Below are positions 24,996-32,938 of a DNA stretch of 58,443 nt, piece by piece. A program made the position numbers and the translations under genes. The notes under the pieces were generated by a model. The model had not been told where the DNA came from, searched no databases, and saw nothing but the letters and a program-made list of their open reading frames with translations. Source of the DNA: Planctomycetota bacterium (lineage in GTDB: Bacteria > Planctomycetota > Planctomycetia > Gemmatales > Gemmataceae); contig JAIOPV010000120.1 of NCBI GenBank assembly GCA_021413735.1, positions 1 to 58,443 on the forward strand, given 5' to 3'. Position 1 is the stretch's first letter; every line of letters begins with the position of its first letter.

Positions 24996-26696
24996 TCACC
25001 AACGGTAGTTGATAATCATCGCCAGCGTGCTCGTGTTCGCCGAGCCCGAGCCGGCAGGCTGCGTCTTCTGGAGGAACTCCCCCGCGAACAGGTACGAGTA
25101 CGACACCAGCAAGTCGGTCCGCTTGTTCAGGTGGAAGTTCACGATCGTGTCGAGTTCGTTCCCGACGAAGTTCCCAGCCGCACCCGTCGGATCGCGACGC
25201 AACGCAACACCCGCCGGACCGTACAACGCATCCTTCGAGCTTGCGAGCCAGAAGTTGTGAGCCTGGAACCACAGGGTCATCCACTTCGCCGGATACAGCG
25301 TTAGCGAAGCGTTGATGTCGTGGATGTTCTGTCGGCCAACAACGTCGGCCCAACCCAGGTAGTAGTGTCCGAACGGGAACAACTGGTTGAAGGTCGTGAA
25401 CGTGCCGTTGTTCGGGTTGTTGTCGCCGCTGGCGTAGTCGTAGTACAGCCAGAACGTCGGGTTCCAGGCGACGTCCTTCGGATGGTAGCCCAACCCGGCG
25501 GTGGCCATGCCCGCGAAGAGGTTGTGCGTCCCCTGCTGACCGAGCTGCAACGCACCTTCAAAGTCCCACAGGAATCGATTGTCCTTGTCACCGACGTATC
25601 GCGACCCGAACGTGTTCACCGTGTTCGGAGCGCGGTTAATTCCGCTCTGCACGATCGTGGCCCGGTTGTCGAACAGCAAGTAGTACAGGTCAACCGCCGT
25701 GCCCTTCTTCGGTTTGTAAGTACCCCACACGCCCGCGAAGTTCACGTTCGTGTCCACCGAGTCGATGCCCTTCGCATTCGGAAGCACCGGCTGCAACCAG
25801 AACGCATCGAAGTTGAACTTCTCTGCCGTCGTCATGATGCGAGCACCCTGGAACGTCCGGCGAGTGTTCGCCCATTCCAGCGGAGACACCAACCGTTGCG
25901 AGCCGAGCAGGATTTCCTGGCGACCAACGCGAGCGTAAACCGGATGGTCCGCGATCTCGGCAATCTTCAGGTCGATGAACAGGTTGAGGAAGTCGTTCTG
26001 GTTGGTGTCGATCGGCAGAGGCGGAAGATCGATCCCTTGGGTGCCCGAGAAGATGCCTTCAGCGTAGATGCGGAAGAAGTCCTTGTACCACAAGTCGCCG
26101 TACACGCGGGTTCGGTACTGGCCGTAGTCGTTGTTCTTGCCCGTGAGGCGGCTGTTGGTTTCGGAGAAGTACCGATACCACGCCTGGCCGCCGGTCGAGA
26201 ACATCCAGTTATCGCCGATACGCATTCGCTTCAGCCGTTCGGACCAGTCCGGCGGCGGGCTCTTGGGATCGTCGAGGTAACTGAAGTCGACATCGTAGTA
26301 CGATTGCCCCTTCAGCGCGAACGGCAGGTAGCCGTACTGCGGCGGCTTCTCTCGGATCTCACCCCGTAGAGCATCGAGAGCGCTGTAGTAGCCAGGGCCA
26401 CTGGGCGCAATCGCGAACATGCCCTGCCGTGCAGGCACGCGAATAGGCGGCACCCCCTTGAAGTTAAACCCACTATCGCACGCCGCGCATGGAGCCGCAG
26501 CCGGGGCAATCGGCGGTGGTGGAGCTGGTGGCGATGGATCTACACCCGGAGACGCGACCACGGAAGGTGATTCATCCGGAATCGGCAGAGTCGCGGGAGG
26601 CTGCGCCGACGCAACCCCCGTTCCGAGAGAGAGTCCGAGAACTGCGAGCGAACGTCGCAGCCAGTATTTTGAGATCAGCATGGGTATCCATTCCAT
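24996..26696 (-). CDS. Alginate export-type outer-membrane porin
   Basis: About 566 residues. ATG 26696 is used; ATG 26681 five codons later is an equally good start and opens directly into the signal peptide (MLISKYWLRRSLAVLGLSL, ending VASA). A Pro-rich linker with a CAAC motif follows. The rest is typical beta-barrel: alternating strands rich in Tyr, Trp, Asn and Gly, with QAWYRYFSETNSRL, VYARVGRQEILLGSQRLV, ATLRTFQGARI-like and FWLYYDYASGDNNPNNGTF segments of the AlgE-type (alginate_exp) family, and a terminal aromatic-ending strand (AMIINYRW). Located in the outer membrane; the transported substrate is unknown, since no polysaccharide genes are adjacent. Confidence 0.85.
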   Translation of the reverse strand: MEWIPMLISKYWLRRSLAVLGLSLGTGVASAQPPATLPIPDESPSVVASPGVDPSPPAPPPPIAPAAAPCAACDSGFNFKGVPPIRVPARQGMFAIAPSGPGYYSALDALRGEIREKPPQYGYLPFALKGQSYYDVDFSYLDDPKSPPPDWSERLKRMRIGDNWMFSTGGQAWYRYFSETNSRLTGKNNDYGQYRTRVYGDLWYKDFFRIYAEGIFSGTQGIDLPPLPIDTNQNDFLNLFIDLKIAEIADHPVYARVGRQEILLGSQRLVSPLEWANTRRTFQGARIMTTAEKFNFDAFWLQPVLPNAKGIDSVDTNVNFAGVWGTYKPKKGTAVDLYYLLFDNRATIVQSGINRAPNTVNTFGSRYVGDKDNRFLWDFEGALQLGQQGTHNLFAGMATAGLGYHPKDVAWNPTFWLYYDYASGDNNPNNGTFTTFNQLFPFGHYYLGWADVVGRQNIHDINASLTLYPAKWMTLWFQAHNFWLASSKDALYGPAGVALRRDPTGAAGNFVGNELDTIVNFHLNKRTDLLVSYSYLFAGEFLQKTQPAGSGSANTSTLAMIINYRW

Positions 26697-27012
26697 TGAA
26701 ACAGCCGTCGGCAGCCTGCCGGCGGAAATAGCTCTGGATACGGATATCGACAATTAAAAATGGCCCAGTGATGAAGTGGCGCAAACCTGTTCTGAGCAAT
26801 GCGTGGTCCCCCACATCATTCCGCACGGCCGGATCAAACTGCCCCCTTTAACCTTTCTCCACTGAATCGCATGAATCCGCATGTGCCGACTTTGCCGGTT
26901 ATCCCAATCGCGACCTGGCCTGATCTCTTCGCTCGACGCTTCCCGCATCACCCGCAGCATCGCCACAGGCCGATATTCCGGTTGAATCGTCATCCTCATG
27001 GAAGATCGGCCG
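26697..27012. other. 316-bp intergenic region, no gene seen
   Basis: The gap separates the divergent porin-like gene and the 27013 gene, so promoters for both are expected here. I see no convincing sigma-70 pair, no hairpin and no coding pattern; short open frames on both strands lack ribosome sites and have poor codon periodicity. Confidence 0.4.
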
Positions 27013-27348
27013 ATGGCCACGTTCTACCTGCTACCCCCGCGTTCATGCCTTGAGCAAGCACTCAGCGATATCCTCGCCCGGCTGCTCCCTGGCTTGCCCC
27101 TTCCAGCGGAGACGTGGGAAGCGATCACGGATCGCGTCGGCGCTGCCGCGAACTGGCCGGCCGACGTGTTCCTTGTGCCCCGCGATGATCTGCCCGACGG
27201 CGAACCCGTCGGCGAAGCGCTCTCGGCAGCGTTTGGAGCCGAACCCGGTGACCGGGTGGTGGAAGTGAGCCTCGCACGCGGGCCGTCGGCGGCTCGGTCG
27301 TGGCTGTTGGGGTCAGCGGATGTTTCCAGCTTGTCCGCAGCGCGATAG
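27013..27348 (+). CDS. Hypothetical protein
   Basis: 111 residues from ATG 27013, chosen because GGAAGA lies 8 bases upstream; an ATG at 26998 would add five residues. The protein starts ATFYLLPPRSCLEQALSDIL and contains two helices and a short strand pair (WPADVFLVPRDDLPDG, GDRVVEVSLARG). I do not recognise the family. No signal peptide or membrane segment. The gene is followed by a candidate promoter for the acidic protein downstream. The GC3 pattern is like that of its neighbours, which supports real coding. Confidence 0.65.
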   Translation: MATFYLLPPRSCLEQALSDILARLLPGLPLPAETWEAITDRVGAAANWPADVFLVPRDDLPDGEPVGEALSAAFGAEPGDRVVEVSLARGPSAARSWLLGSADVSSLSAAR

Positions 27349-27351
27349 AAT
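27323..27351 (+). promoter_or_regulatory. Candidate sigma-70 promoter
   Basis: TTTCCA (27323-27328), a 17-base spacer and TAGAAT (27346-27351), overlapping the end of the 27013 gene. It would give the acidic-protein message a leader of about 80 bases. Confidence 0.4.
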
Positions 27352-27439
27352 CATTTGTATCACGGCCGAACATTCCGACCGTGTGCCCTGGGCGTGAAAG
27401 CCTGGGGCCACGGCGTTTTGCATTTCCTACCTGGACATC

Positions 27440-27988
27440 ATGACTGATTCCACACAACCCGACGACGACTGGGCAGAACTCGCTCGGGAACTCGACCGCG
27501 ACACTCAGCCAGCCGCCGCGCCTGAACCCGTTGCCAGCCACGAAGAATCATCCGAATCGTTCCCAGAGAACGAGAACGACAACGATGAATTCGAGGACGC
27601 CGATTCGGAAGGCGGATCGGAGTCGGGTGAAGGCGAAGAAACCGGCAGCGAAGGCGAACAGGAACCCGGCGACGGCACGCCCGGCACCGGACGCAAACGC
27701 CGTCGTCGTCGTCGCCGTCGCCGCAAGGGCGGGCCGGGCCAACCGGCCGACGCTACGGAAACCGCCGAGGGTGAATCTGGCGAGGCGGCGGAAGTCGCTG
27801 AGGGTGAGGCCGATCCCGCGCCTGAAGCGGTGGATGATGAAGCGGAATACGACGAGTCGAGTCGTGGTGAGTCCGAGGTCGAAGCAGCGGAGGAAGCGGG
27901 TGGGGAATTGCTCCGCGAGTTGATCGCGAACTGGAATGTGCCGTCATGGGATGACATTGTGTCGGGCCTCCATCGGCCTGACCGCTGA
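27440..27988 (+). CDS. Acidic low-complexity protein with polyarginine block
   Basis: 182 residues. Most of the chain is disordered, Glu/Asp/Gly-rich (ENENDNDEFEDADSEGGSES type), but residues 94-107 are a nearly pure arginine block (RKRRRRRRRRRKGG). The C-terminus has a short conserved-looking element, LLRELIANWNVPSWDDIVSGL, that could be a docking helix. The split between acidic and basic segments is like that of some RNA-degradosome or chromatin-associated scaffolds; that comparison is by composition only. No enzymatic motif, signal peptide or membrane segment. A GNAT gene begins 32 bp downstream on the same strand. Confidence 0.7.
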   Translation: MTDSTQPDDDWAELARELDRDTQPAAAPEPVASHEESSESFPENENDNDEFEDADSEGGSESGEGEETGSEGEQEPGDGTPGTGRKRRRRRRRRRKGGPGQPADATETAEGESGEAAEVAEGEADPAPEAVDDEAEYDESSRGESEVEAAEEAGGELLRELIANWNVPSWDDIVSGLHRPDR

Positions 27989-28020
27989 TTCACCCGAATT
28001 ACCTTCATTGAGGGGTTCAC

Positions 28021-28476
28021 ATGGCGGATGCTGTTATAGACGTGGTTGGGGTGGATGAGTTACCCCTGATCGTGGAGATGTACAATCAGGTTTTTCGCCC
28101 CGCGAAGAACCTTGAGTCGTTCAAACGGCGATATCTGGGGCGTTACAACATCCTCCAGATGGTTGCCCGAGTGAAGGACAAGCCGGCCGGCTTCTTCCTG
28201 GGATTCGAGTTGAAGCCGGACACGTTCTTCGGCTGGTTTTACGGTGTGATGTCCGAATATCGACGGATGGGAATCGGTTCGCAGCTCATGGACGCGGCTC
28301 ACAGTTGGGCGAGTCAGCACGACTACGAGACGTTTCGGGTGGAGTGTCACAACACGCACCGCCCGATGATGCATCTTGCGATCGAATTGGGTTACGATGT
28401 GGTGGGTATCCGCTGGGACGCCGACCGTGGCGACAACCTCGTGTTGTTCGAGAAGAGTTTGACCGCAGGAAAGTGA
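28021..28476 (+). CDS. GNAT family N-acetyltransferase
   Basis: 151 residues with the single GNAT domain: N-terminal strand-helix AVIDVVGVDELPLIVEMYNQVF, central strands ARVKDKPAGFFLGFEL, the acetyl-CoA loop MSEYRRMGIGSQLMDAAHSWA (R-x-x-G-x-G), and the closing HRPMMHLAIELGYDVVGIRWD. The acceptor is unknown. It follows the acidic protein gene on the same strand and converges with the amidotransferase gene across a family A palindrome, so it may be the last gene of a short unit. Confidence 0.88.
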   Translation: MADAVIDVVGVDELPLIVEMYNQVFRPAKNLESFKRRYLGRYNILQMVARVKDKPAGFFLGFELKPDTFFGWFYGVMSEYRRMGIGSQLMDAAHSWASQHDYETFRVECHNTHRPMMHLAIELGYDVVGIRWDADRGDNLVLFEKSLTAGK

Positions 28477-28486
28477 ACTGTCTTGG

Positions 28487-28538
28487 TATTTGCCGCTTGC
28501 GGCGTTGCAAATGAGTGCAACGCCGCAAGCGGCAAATA
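28487..28538. repeat. Inverted repeat family A, copy 3
   Basis: Perfect 23-base arms (28487-28509 and 28516-28538). Compared with copy 1 the core is GCCGCTTGCGGCGTTGCA, and the change from TAGC to TTGCA is compensated in both arms. It lies in the 65-bp gap between two converging genes. Confidence 0.85.
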
Positions 28539-28541
28539 CAT

Positions 28542-29123
28542 TTACACCGGTGCAAGCTCCAGGAAGTTCCGCAGGATCTTCGGCCCTTCCACCGTCAGGA
28601 AGCTCTCCGGGTGGAACTGGACGCCGTGCAATGGCCACGTCTTGTGCCGCACGCCCATGATCTCGCCTTCATCGGTCCACGCGGTCACCTCGAAGTCCGG
28701 GTTGTTCCACGTTTCCTTCTTGATGACCAGCGAGTGATACCGCGTCGCGTCGAACGGGTTTGACAGCCCCGCGAACACGCCCTTCGCGTCGTGGTGAATC
28801 TGCGACACCTTCCCGTGCATGATGCGGTAATTGCGAATCACTTCGCCGCCGAACGTGTGGCCGATGCACTGGTGCCCGAGGCACACGCCAAAGATCGGGG
28901 TCGTCGGGGCGAACCGTTTCAGCACGTCGTTGCAGATGCCAGCTTCTTTCGGCGTGCACGGTCCCGGCGACAGGATGATGTGTGTCGGGGCCATCGCCGC
29001 GATTTCGTCGAGGGTGATTTGATCGTTGCGGACAACCTTCATGGGCAGCGACGCATCAAGCTCGCCGAACCGCTGCACGAGGTTGTAAGTGAACGAATCG
29101 TAGTTATCGATCAGCAGGATCAT
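28542..29123 (-). CDS. trpG: Anthranilate/aminodeoxychorismate synthase glutamine amidotransferase
   Basis: 193 residues from ATG 29123; a longer reading to 29252 lacks family similarity. It supplies ammonia from glutamine to anthranilate synthase (TrpE) or 4-amino-4-deoxychorismate synthase (PabB). The glutaminase triad is complete: Cys81 in GVCLGHQC, and His171 with Glu173 in QFHPESFLT. The opening MILLIDNYDSFTYNLVQ and LSPGPCTPKEAGICNDVL are diagnostic. Some bacteria use one protein for both pathways (trpG/pabA); nothing nearby decides. The synthase subunit is not in the window. Confidence 0.93.
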   Translation of the reverse strand: MILLIDNYDSFTYNLVQRFGELDASLPMKVVRNDQITLDEIAAMAPTHIILSPGPCTPKEAGICNDVLKRFAPTTPIFGVCLGHQCIGHTFGGEVIRNYRIMHGKVSQIHHDAKGVFAGLSNPFDATRYHSLVIKKETWNNPDFEVTAWTDEGEIMGVRHKTWPLHGVQFHPESFLTVEGPKILRNFLELAPV

Positions 29124-29148
29124 GGTGGTGATTTGGGTTGCGACTTGA

Positions 29149-29400
29149 TCAACGGGGTGAGCCATTCGAGATTGTTCGAGCGAGATAGACAACGCTGCCG
29201 AAGACGCCCCCGATAACAGTGAACAGCAGCAGCACAAAGAAGGCGACCTCAAAAAACACGGCGTCTTGCGCCGCGGCTGGCACGATCCTCGACTCTCTTT
29301 TGCCCTCGTAGAGAGCGACTGGGAGCCCGATGCTTGCAGCGATCGCGACGCACGCGAGAATCGTCCGTCGGTACGACGGCCGGTTTGGAGGCAGCCTCAT
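29149..29400 (-). CDS. Small two-helix membrane protein
   Basis: 83 residues from ATG 29400; upstream in-frame residues are out of character. Two hydrophobic segments: TILACVAIAASIGLPVALY near the N-terminus and VAFFVLLLFTVIGGVFGSVVYL near the C-terminus, joined by a short charged loop. No recognised family. It lies between the trpG gene and a small protein gene on the same strand, with gaps of about 25 bp on either side, so these may be co-transcribed. Confidence 0.55.
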   Translation of the reverse strand: MRLPPNRPSYRRTILACVAIAASIGLPVALYEGKRESRIVPAAAQDAVFFEVAFFVLLLFTVIGGVFGSVVYLARTISNGSPR

Positions 29401-29428
29401 GAGGTACTCACTGGCGTGCCACCGATTG

Positions 29429-29716
29429 TCACCCCTGTCTCGCGGGGAGCTTCTGGGCGCTGTTCGCCGTGGCGTCGTACTTGCCCTTCGCTTCCTCGTC
29501 AGGCACCACTTCAAGATACTCGGCCAACGCCGGGATGTCGTACCACGCACCGTCCGCGAAATCGACAATCGCCTGACCGCCGTAGTTCACCGTCACCACG
29601 CGGCCAATCTTGCCGGCGAACCGCTCGTAACGCGGCTGCCCCGGCTTCACGCGGACGAACTTGTCCGTCCAGGTTCGCTTCAGTTCCTCGGCAGCCGTAA
29701 AGGTTGGGAAACGCAT
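29429..29716 (-). CDS. Small hypothetical protein, SH3/KOW-like
   Basis: About 95 residues from ATG 29716, which has GGAG six bases upstream; a GTG at 29728 is a weaker alternative. The core DKFVRVKPGQPRYERFAGKI continuing GRVVTVNYGGQAIVDFADG has the strand-turn pattern of a small SH3-like barrel (as in KOW-type domains), with a Trp-Tyr following and an acidic stretch. It may be a small binding module; no catalytic residues are visible. On the same strand as the sugar isomerase/epimerase gene, 35 bp downstream of it. Confidence 0.65.
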   Translation of the reverse strand: MRFPTFTAAEELKRTWTDKFVRVKPGQPRYERFAGKIGRVVTVNYGGQAIVDFADGAWYDIPALAEYLEVVPDEEAKGKYDATANSAQKLPARQG

Positions 29717-29751
29717 CGGATTCTCCACGCTCCCTTTGGGTCGCGGCTCAA

Positions 29752-30735
29752 CTAGGTTTTCCGTCCACGTTGCGGTGGGTCGAAATCAATCGCTTTCACG
29801 AATCGACACGCATCGATCGCCCCATACTCACGATCCATTCCAGGGTCGTGCCAGTCAACCGACAACGCTCCCTCGTATCCAATCGCATTCAACGCGCGAA
29901 TGATCGCGGGCCAGTCGATGCCGCCGTGCCCCGGCGAACGGAACTGCCAGCCCGCTCGCGAGTCGCCACTCGGCCAGTAACCGGCCAGGATACCCGCACG
30001 TCCGTTCAGCGTCAGTTGCGCATCCTTCACATGGACATGATAGATGCGATCCGGGAATCGTCGCAAGAACTCGACCGGATCGAACCCCTGCCAGTGCATG
30101 TGACTCGGGTCAAACGTGAAGCCGAACTCCTCGCGGTGGTCGAGCGCATCCAGCACCAACTCGGCGGAATACAGGTCGAACGCGAGCTGTCCGGGGTGGA
30201 TTTCGCACGCGAACCGCACGCCGCACTCGCGTGCAACGTCGAGAATCGGATTCCACTGCTTCGCAAACTGCGCCATAGCGTCCGAAATGATCTCGGCCTT
30301 CGGTGCCGGATAGCCCGCGACATACCCCCAGATCGACGACCCCGTGAAGCCACTGACAACGCCGGCCCCGAGTCGCTCGGCGATTCGGAAGGTCGCCATC
30401 ATTTCCTCGGCTGCACGCTGCTGCACGCCGGATGGGTCGCCGTCACCCCAGACATATTCCGGCACGAGCGCCTGATGTCGGCGGTCGATCAGATCGCACA
30501 CCGCCTGCCCGGCCTTGTGGTTGGCGATCACCGGAACTTGCAGATCGTGGCGAGTCAGAAGATCGAGACGTGCAGGGCCATATTCGTCGTCGCTGAGACC
30601 GCGTTGAACTTCGAGATGGTCGCCCCAACAGCACAACTCGAAGCCGGAGTAGCCCCAACCCGCAGCCTTGGCCGCGAGCGTTTCCAGGGGCTGATCGGCC
30701 CACGGACCACTGAAGAGAAGCACTTGGCGAGGCAT
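29752..30735 (-). CDS. Sugar phosphate isomerase/epimerase family protein
   Basis: 327 residues from ATG 30735 with GGAG upstream. It is a xylose-isomerase-like TIM barrel. Metal- and substrate-binding residues are in the usual order: Glu in [13 protein letters not shown], Asp and His in [15 protein letters not shown], His in [11 protein letters not shown], and the closing strand [15 protein letters not shown]. Members interconvert sugars or keto-sugar derivatives; the substrate cannot be told from sequence. It often occurs in planctomycetes alongside Gfo/Idh/MocA proteins, one of which is 6 kb away. Confidence 0.9.
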   Translation of the reverse strand: MPRQVLLFSGPWADQPLETLAAKAAGWGYSGFELCCWGDHLEVQRGLSDDEYGPARLDLLTRHDLQVPVIANHKAGQAVCDLIDRRHQALVPEYVWGDGDPSGVQQRAAEEMMATFRIAERLGAGVVSGFTGSSIWGYVAGYPAPKAEIISDAMAQFAKQWNPILDVARECGVRFACEIHPGQLAFDLYSAELVLDALDHREEFGFTFDPSHMHWQGFDPVEFLRRFPDRIYHVHVKDAQLTLNGRAGILAGYWPSGDSRAGWQFRSPGHGGIDWPAIIRALNAIGYEGALSVDWHDPGMDREYGAIDACRFVKAIDFDPPQRGRKT

Positions 30736-30768
30736 GTTTCTCCATCCGTGGGAAAGGCCCGAATTGAT

Positions 30769-30818
30769 TTCGCCGCTTGCAGCGTAGCGTAATCACACGC
30801 TACACCGCAAGCGGCGAA
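30769..30818. repeat. Inverted repeat family A, copy 4
   Basis: Arms 30769-30790 and 30797-30818 with two mismatches. It lies upstream of the isomerase gene and downstream of the membrane protein gene at 30838, so it could terminate the latter. Confidence 0.8.
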
Positions 30819-30837
30819 AAACGAGGCTGCCGAAACA

Positions 30838-32598
30838 TCAACCCATCGGCGGTGGCGCTTCGCCTTCAGGTTGCTTCGGTTCTTCGATCGCCTTCGGAGC
30901 CTCAATCGCAGGCGGTTGACTGAACGGAAGAGTCGCGGGTGGCGGTGGCGGCGACACATCAACCACCGGGATCGGCGGCAACGGCGGCGGAGGGACCGGC
31001 ACCGACGGCGAGGGCGGCGACGCTGGTGCCGAGATGACCGGCAGCGATGTCATCGGCGAAGGCGGAACGCCAGTTCCTTCCGCGATCTTCGGCGGCGCTG
31101 GCGGCACTTCTGGTTCTTCGTCGTCGATGAACACCTCGTCGAGTTCAGCCTCATCGACCTTCTTCCGCATGAGGAAGTAGATCACTGTCGCGGCGGTCCA
31201 GAAGAAGCTGTAGCTGAAGCCGAGCATCATCAGGAACATCAGCGTCAGCCAGAAGCAGACAATGCCCGCACCCCAGGCGTTGTACGACCAGAACTCCGAG
31301 CGTGCTTGCCTGTACGCTTCCGGGTCTTTCGGCTTGTAGGTGTACACGAGCCGCTTGCTTTCCTTGTCCTGTTCCTTCCACTCGCCGACAACTTCGTATG
31401 GGCTGTCCTTCGTCAGCAGTTCCTTCCAGCCGAACGATTCGGGGGCGTAGATGAACAGATACTCCGGCTTGCGATCAGTCCAGACAGTGCTCGCGGTCAG
31501 CCCAACTGCCCACTTCCCGACGTAAACCGTCAGCGAGAAGAAGAACAGGATGAACAGGGTGACAGCCGCCCCGTAGAAGATCGCCACGAGCCAGTACCAG
31601 ATGTAGTGCCAGGGCGACTGGTACACATAGTTGATCGACCGACTCAACGCATCGAAGGTGTCGCTCTGATCGCCCTCGGCGCTCAACGTGGTGTACATCA
31701 GCGGGTAGCCGACCAACCCCACGAGGAACACGGCCATCACCGCACCACCGATGATGATGACCGGCAGGCCGAGGCCGAAGATCACCAGATCGCCGAAGAT
31801 CGGGATCAGTCCGAGCAGACCGTACAGGATCAAACCGACGATGCAGGCCGAGATGATGATGAGCGGAACCAACGGAGCGCCGAGATACGCGGTGTAGCGC
31901 TTGCAGACGAACTTCGTCGCTTGCTTCAACGAGATCGGGCCCTTGTTAGCCAGTTGGACAGCAGCGAGCCGAGTGATGATGCCCGCACAGAACGCCCAAA
32001 CCGCGATGTTGCACAGCAAAATCAGGAACAGGTAAAACCGGGTAAGTGGGCTGACTCCGGGCGAAATCAGCTTCGCCACCGGCAGCAACATCTTCACGAG
32101 CGGTTCGATCAGAACCGGCACCGACCCAGAAAGGAACCCGCCGATCGCCACCGAGCGATCCTGTGCCGAACCGCTCAGAACATCAGTGACGAACAAGAAC
32201 GGGTTCGGGCCACGATATTCGTACCACGGCATCGTGCGAAGCCGACCACCGGGGCCAGCCAGTGAGTCGAGAACCTTCCACTGGTCGAGGTCGGTTGCGT
32301 ATCGCTCAGAGGCGATTCGGCGGAAATCGTCTTCGGTGTAGCCCGAGCCGTCTGGTTTCTTTTTGTCGCCGTATTCCTTGGAGATGGTGCTGTTCTGGTA
32401 CTCAGCGGCGCTCGGGTCGGGCATCTTGTAGTAGAAGACGACCGAGAGCAGCCACCACAGGAACGACATCGCGAGGATGCCGGCGGCAGCGACGAGCAGT
32501 TTCCGGGGGTCGAGTGCAACCTGGAAACAGCGGAATATCTCCATCCAAGAGGCGGAGCGGTCGCTGATTGCGGGATTCGGGGCGCGGCCGTCGGCCAT
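30838..32598 (-). CDS. Large polytopic membrane protein
   Basis: 586 residues from ATG 32598 with GAGGAG upstream. Hydrophobic segments suggest about eight transmembrane helices: LLVAAAGILAMSFLWWLLSV, FYLFLILLCNIAVWAFCAGI, a long run LVPLIIISACIVGLILYGLL continuing through GDLVIFGLGLPVIIIGG, WYWLVAIFYGAAVTLFILFF and VCFWLTLMFLMMLGFSYSFF. An extracytoplasmic loop after the first helix (about residues 60-140) is charged. The C-terminal 100 residues are a Pro-rich, acidic tail (PPAPPKIAEGTGVPPSPM type). I do not recognise the family. A strong promoter is present upstream. Confidence 0.8.
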   Translation of the reverse strand: MADGRAPNPAISDRSASWMEIFRCFQVALDPRKLLVAAAGILAMSFLWWLLSVVFYYKMPDPSAAEYQNSTISKEYGDKKKPDGSGYTEDDFRRIASERYATDLDQWKVLDSLAGPGGRLRTMPWYEYRGPNPFLFVTDVLSGSAQDRSVAIGGFLSGSVPVLIEPLVKMLLPVAKLISPGVSPLTRFYLFLILLCNIAVWAFCAGIITRLAAVQLANKGPISLKQATKFVCKRYTAYLGAPLVPLIIISACIVGLILYGLLGLIPIFGDLVIFGLGLPVIIIGGAVMAVFLVGLVGYPLMYTTLSAEGDQSDTFDALSRSINYVYQSPWHYIWYWLVAIFYGAAVTLFILFFFSLTVYVGKWAVGLTASTVWTDRKPEYLFIYAPESFGWKELLTKDSPYEVVGEWKEQDKESKRLVYTYKPKDPEAYRQARSEFWSYNAWGAGIVCFWLTLMFLMMLGFSYSFFWTAATVIYFLMRKKVDEAELDEVFIDDEEPEVPPAPPKIAEGTGVPPSPMTSLPVISAPASPPSPSVPVPPPPLPPIPVVDVSPPPPPATLPFSQPPAIEAPKAIEEPKQPEGEAPPPMG

Positions 32599-32672
32599 GC
32601 TGGCTCCTCAGTCGGGGAAAGTGCCCTGGTCTCTTCGCGGCTCCGCAAAGGCGGTCTGCCGTGGACGGGCAA

Positions 32673-32700
32673 ATTATACCCGGAGTGTCGGTCATGGCAA
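32673..32700 (-). promoter_or_regulatory. Strong sigma-70-type promoter
   Basis: On the minus strand TTGCCA (32695-32700), a 16-base spacer and a perfect TATAAT (32673-32678). It would start the message for the 30838 membrane protein gene about 70 bases before its ATG. Confidence 0.65.
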
Positions 32701-32708
32701 TCTAGAGC

Positions 32709-32757
32709 GAAAATCGGTGTTTGGTGTTGAGTGTTTCGTGTTGAGTGTTTGGCGTTG
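32709..32757. repeat. GTGTTGAGTGTTT direct repeats, family E
   Basis: Two to three copies of a 20-base unit (core GTGTTGAGTGTTTCG) in tandem, with a related inverted fragment (AACACCAAACGCCAAT) at 32819-32834. The same unit forms a large inverted repeat at 46958-47069. Confidence 0.65.
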
Positions 32758-32844
32758 TTTGATTGAGAGTGGAGGGTCTTGCGAAGGGGAAGTGGGGCGT
32801 GCAGGAAGCGTCGAACCACAACACCAAACGCCAATAAACAAGCC

Positions 32845-32891
32845 GACCCCGACGGCCTTCTCGCAACAAATGCGAGGAGGTCGGCGGGGTC
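32845..32891. terminator. Long imperfect hairpin after the beta-barrel gene
   Basis: Arms 32845-32865 and 32871-32891 pair over 21 positions with three mismatches and a 5-base loop. It begins 47 bases past the stop codon of the 32939 gene on the minus strand, in the terminator position; no clear T-run follows. Confidence 0.55.
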
Positions 32892-32938
32892 AGAGGCTCG
32901 GGGATTAAAGGGGCGGGGTCGTCCGCCCGGATCCGGTT

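Larger units (their letters stand above)
32599..32938. other. 340-bp intergenic region with promoter, repeat and hairpin
   Basis: No gene is seen. The region holds the promoter at 32673-32700, direct repeats of the GTGTTGAGTGTTT type at 32709-32757, and a long imperfect hairpin at 32845-32891. The remainder, around 32760-32844, has no visible feature. Confidence 0.6.
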
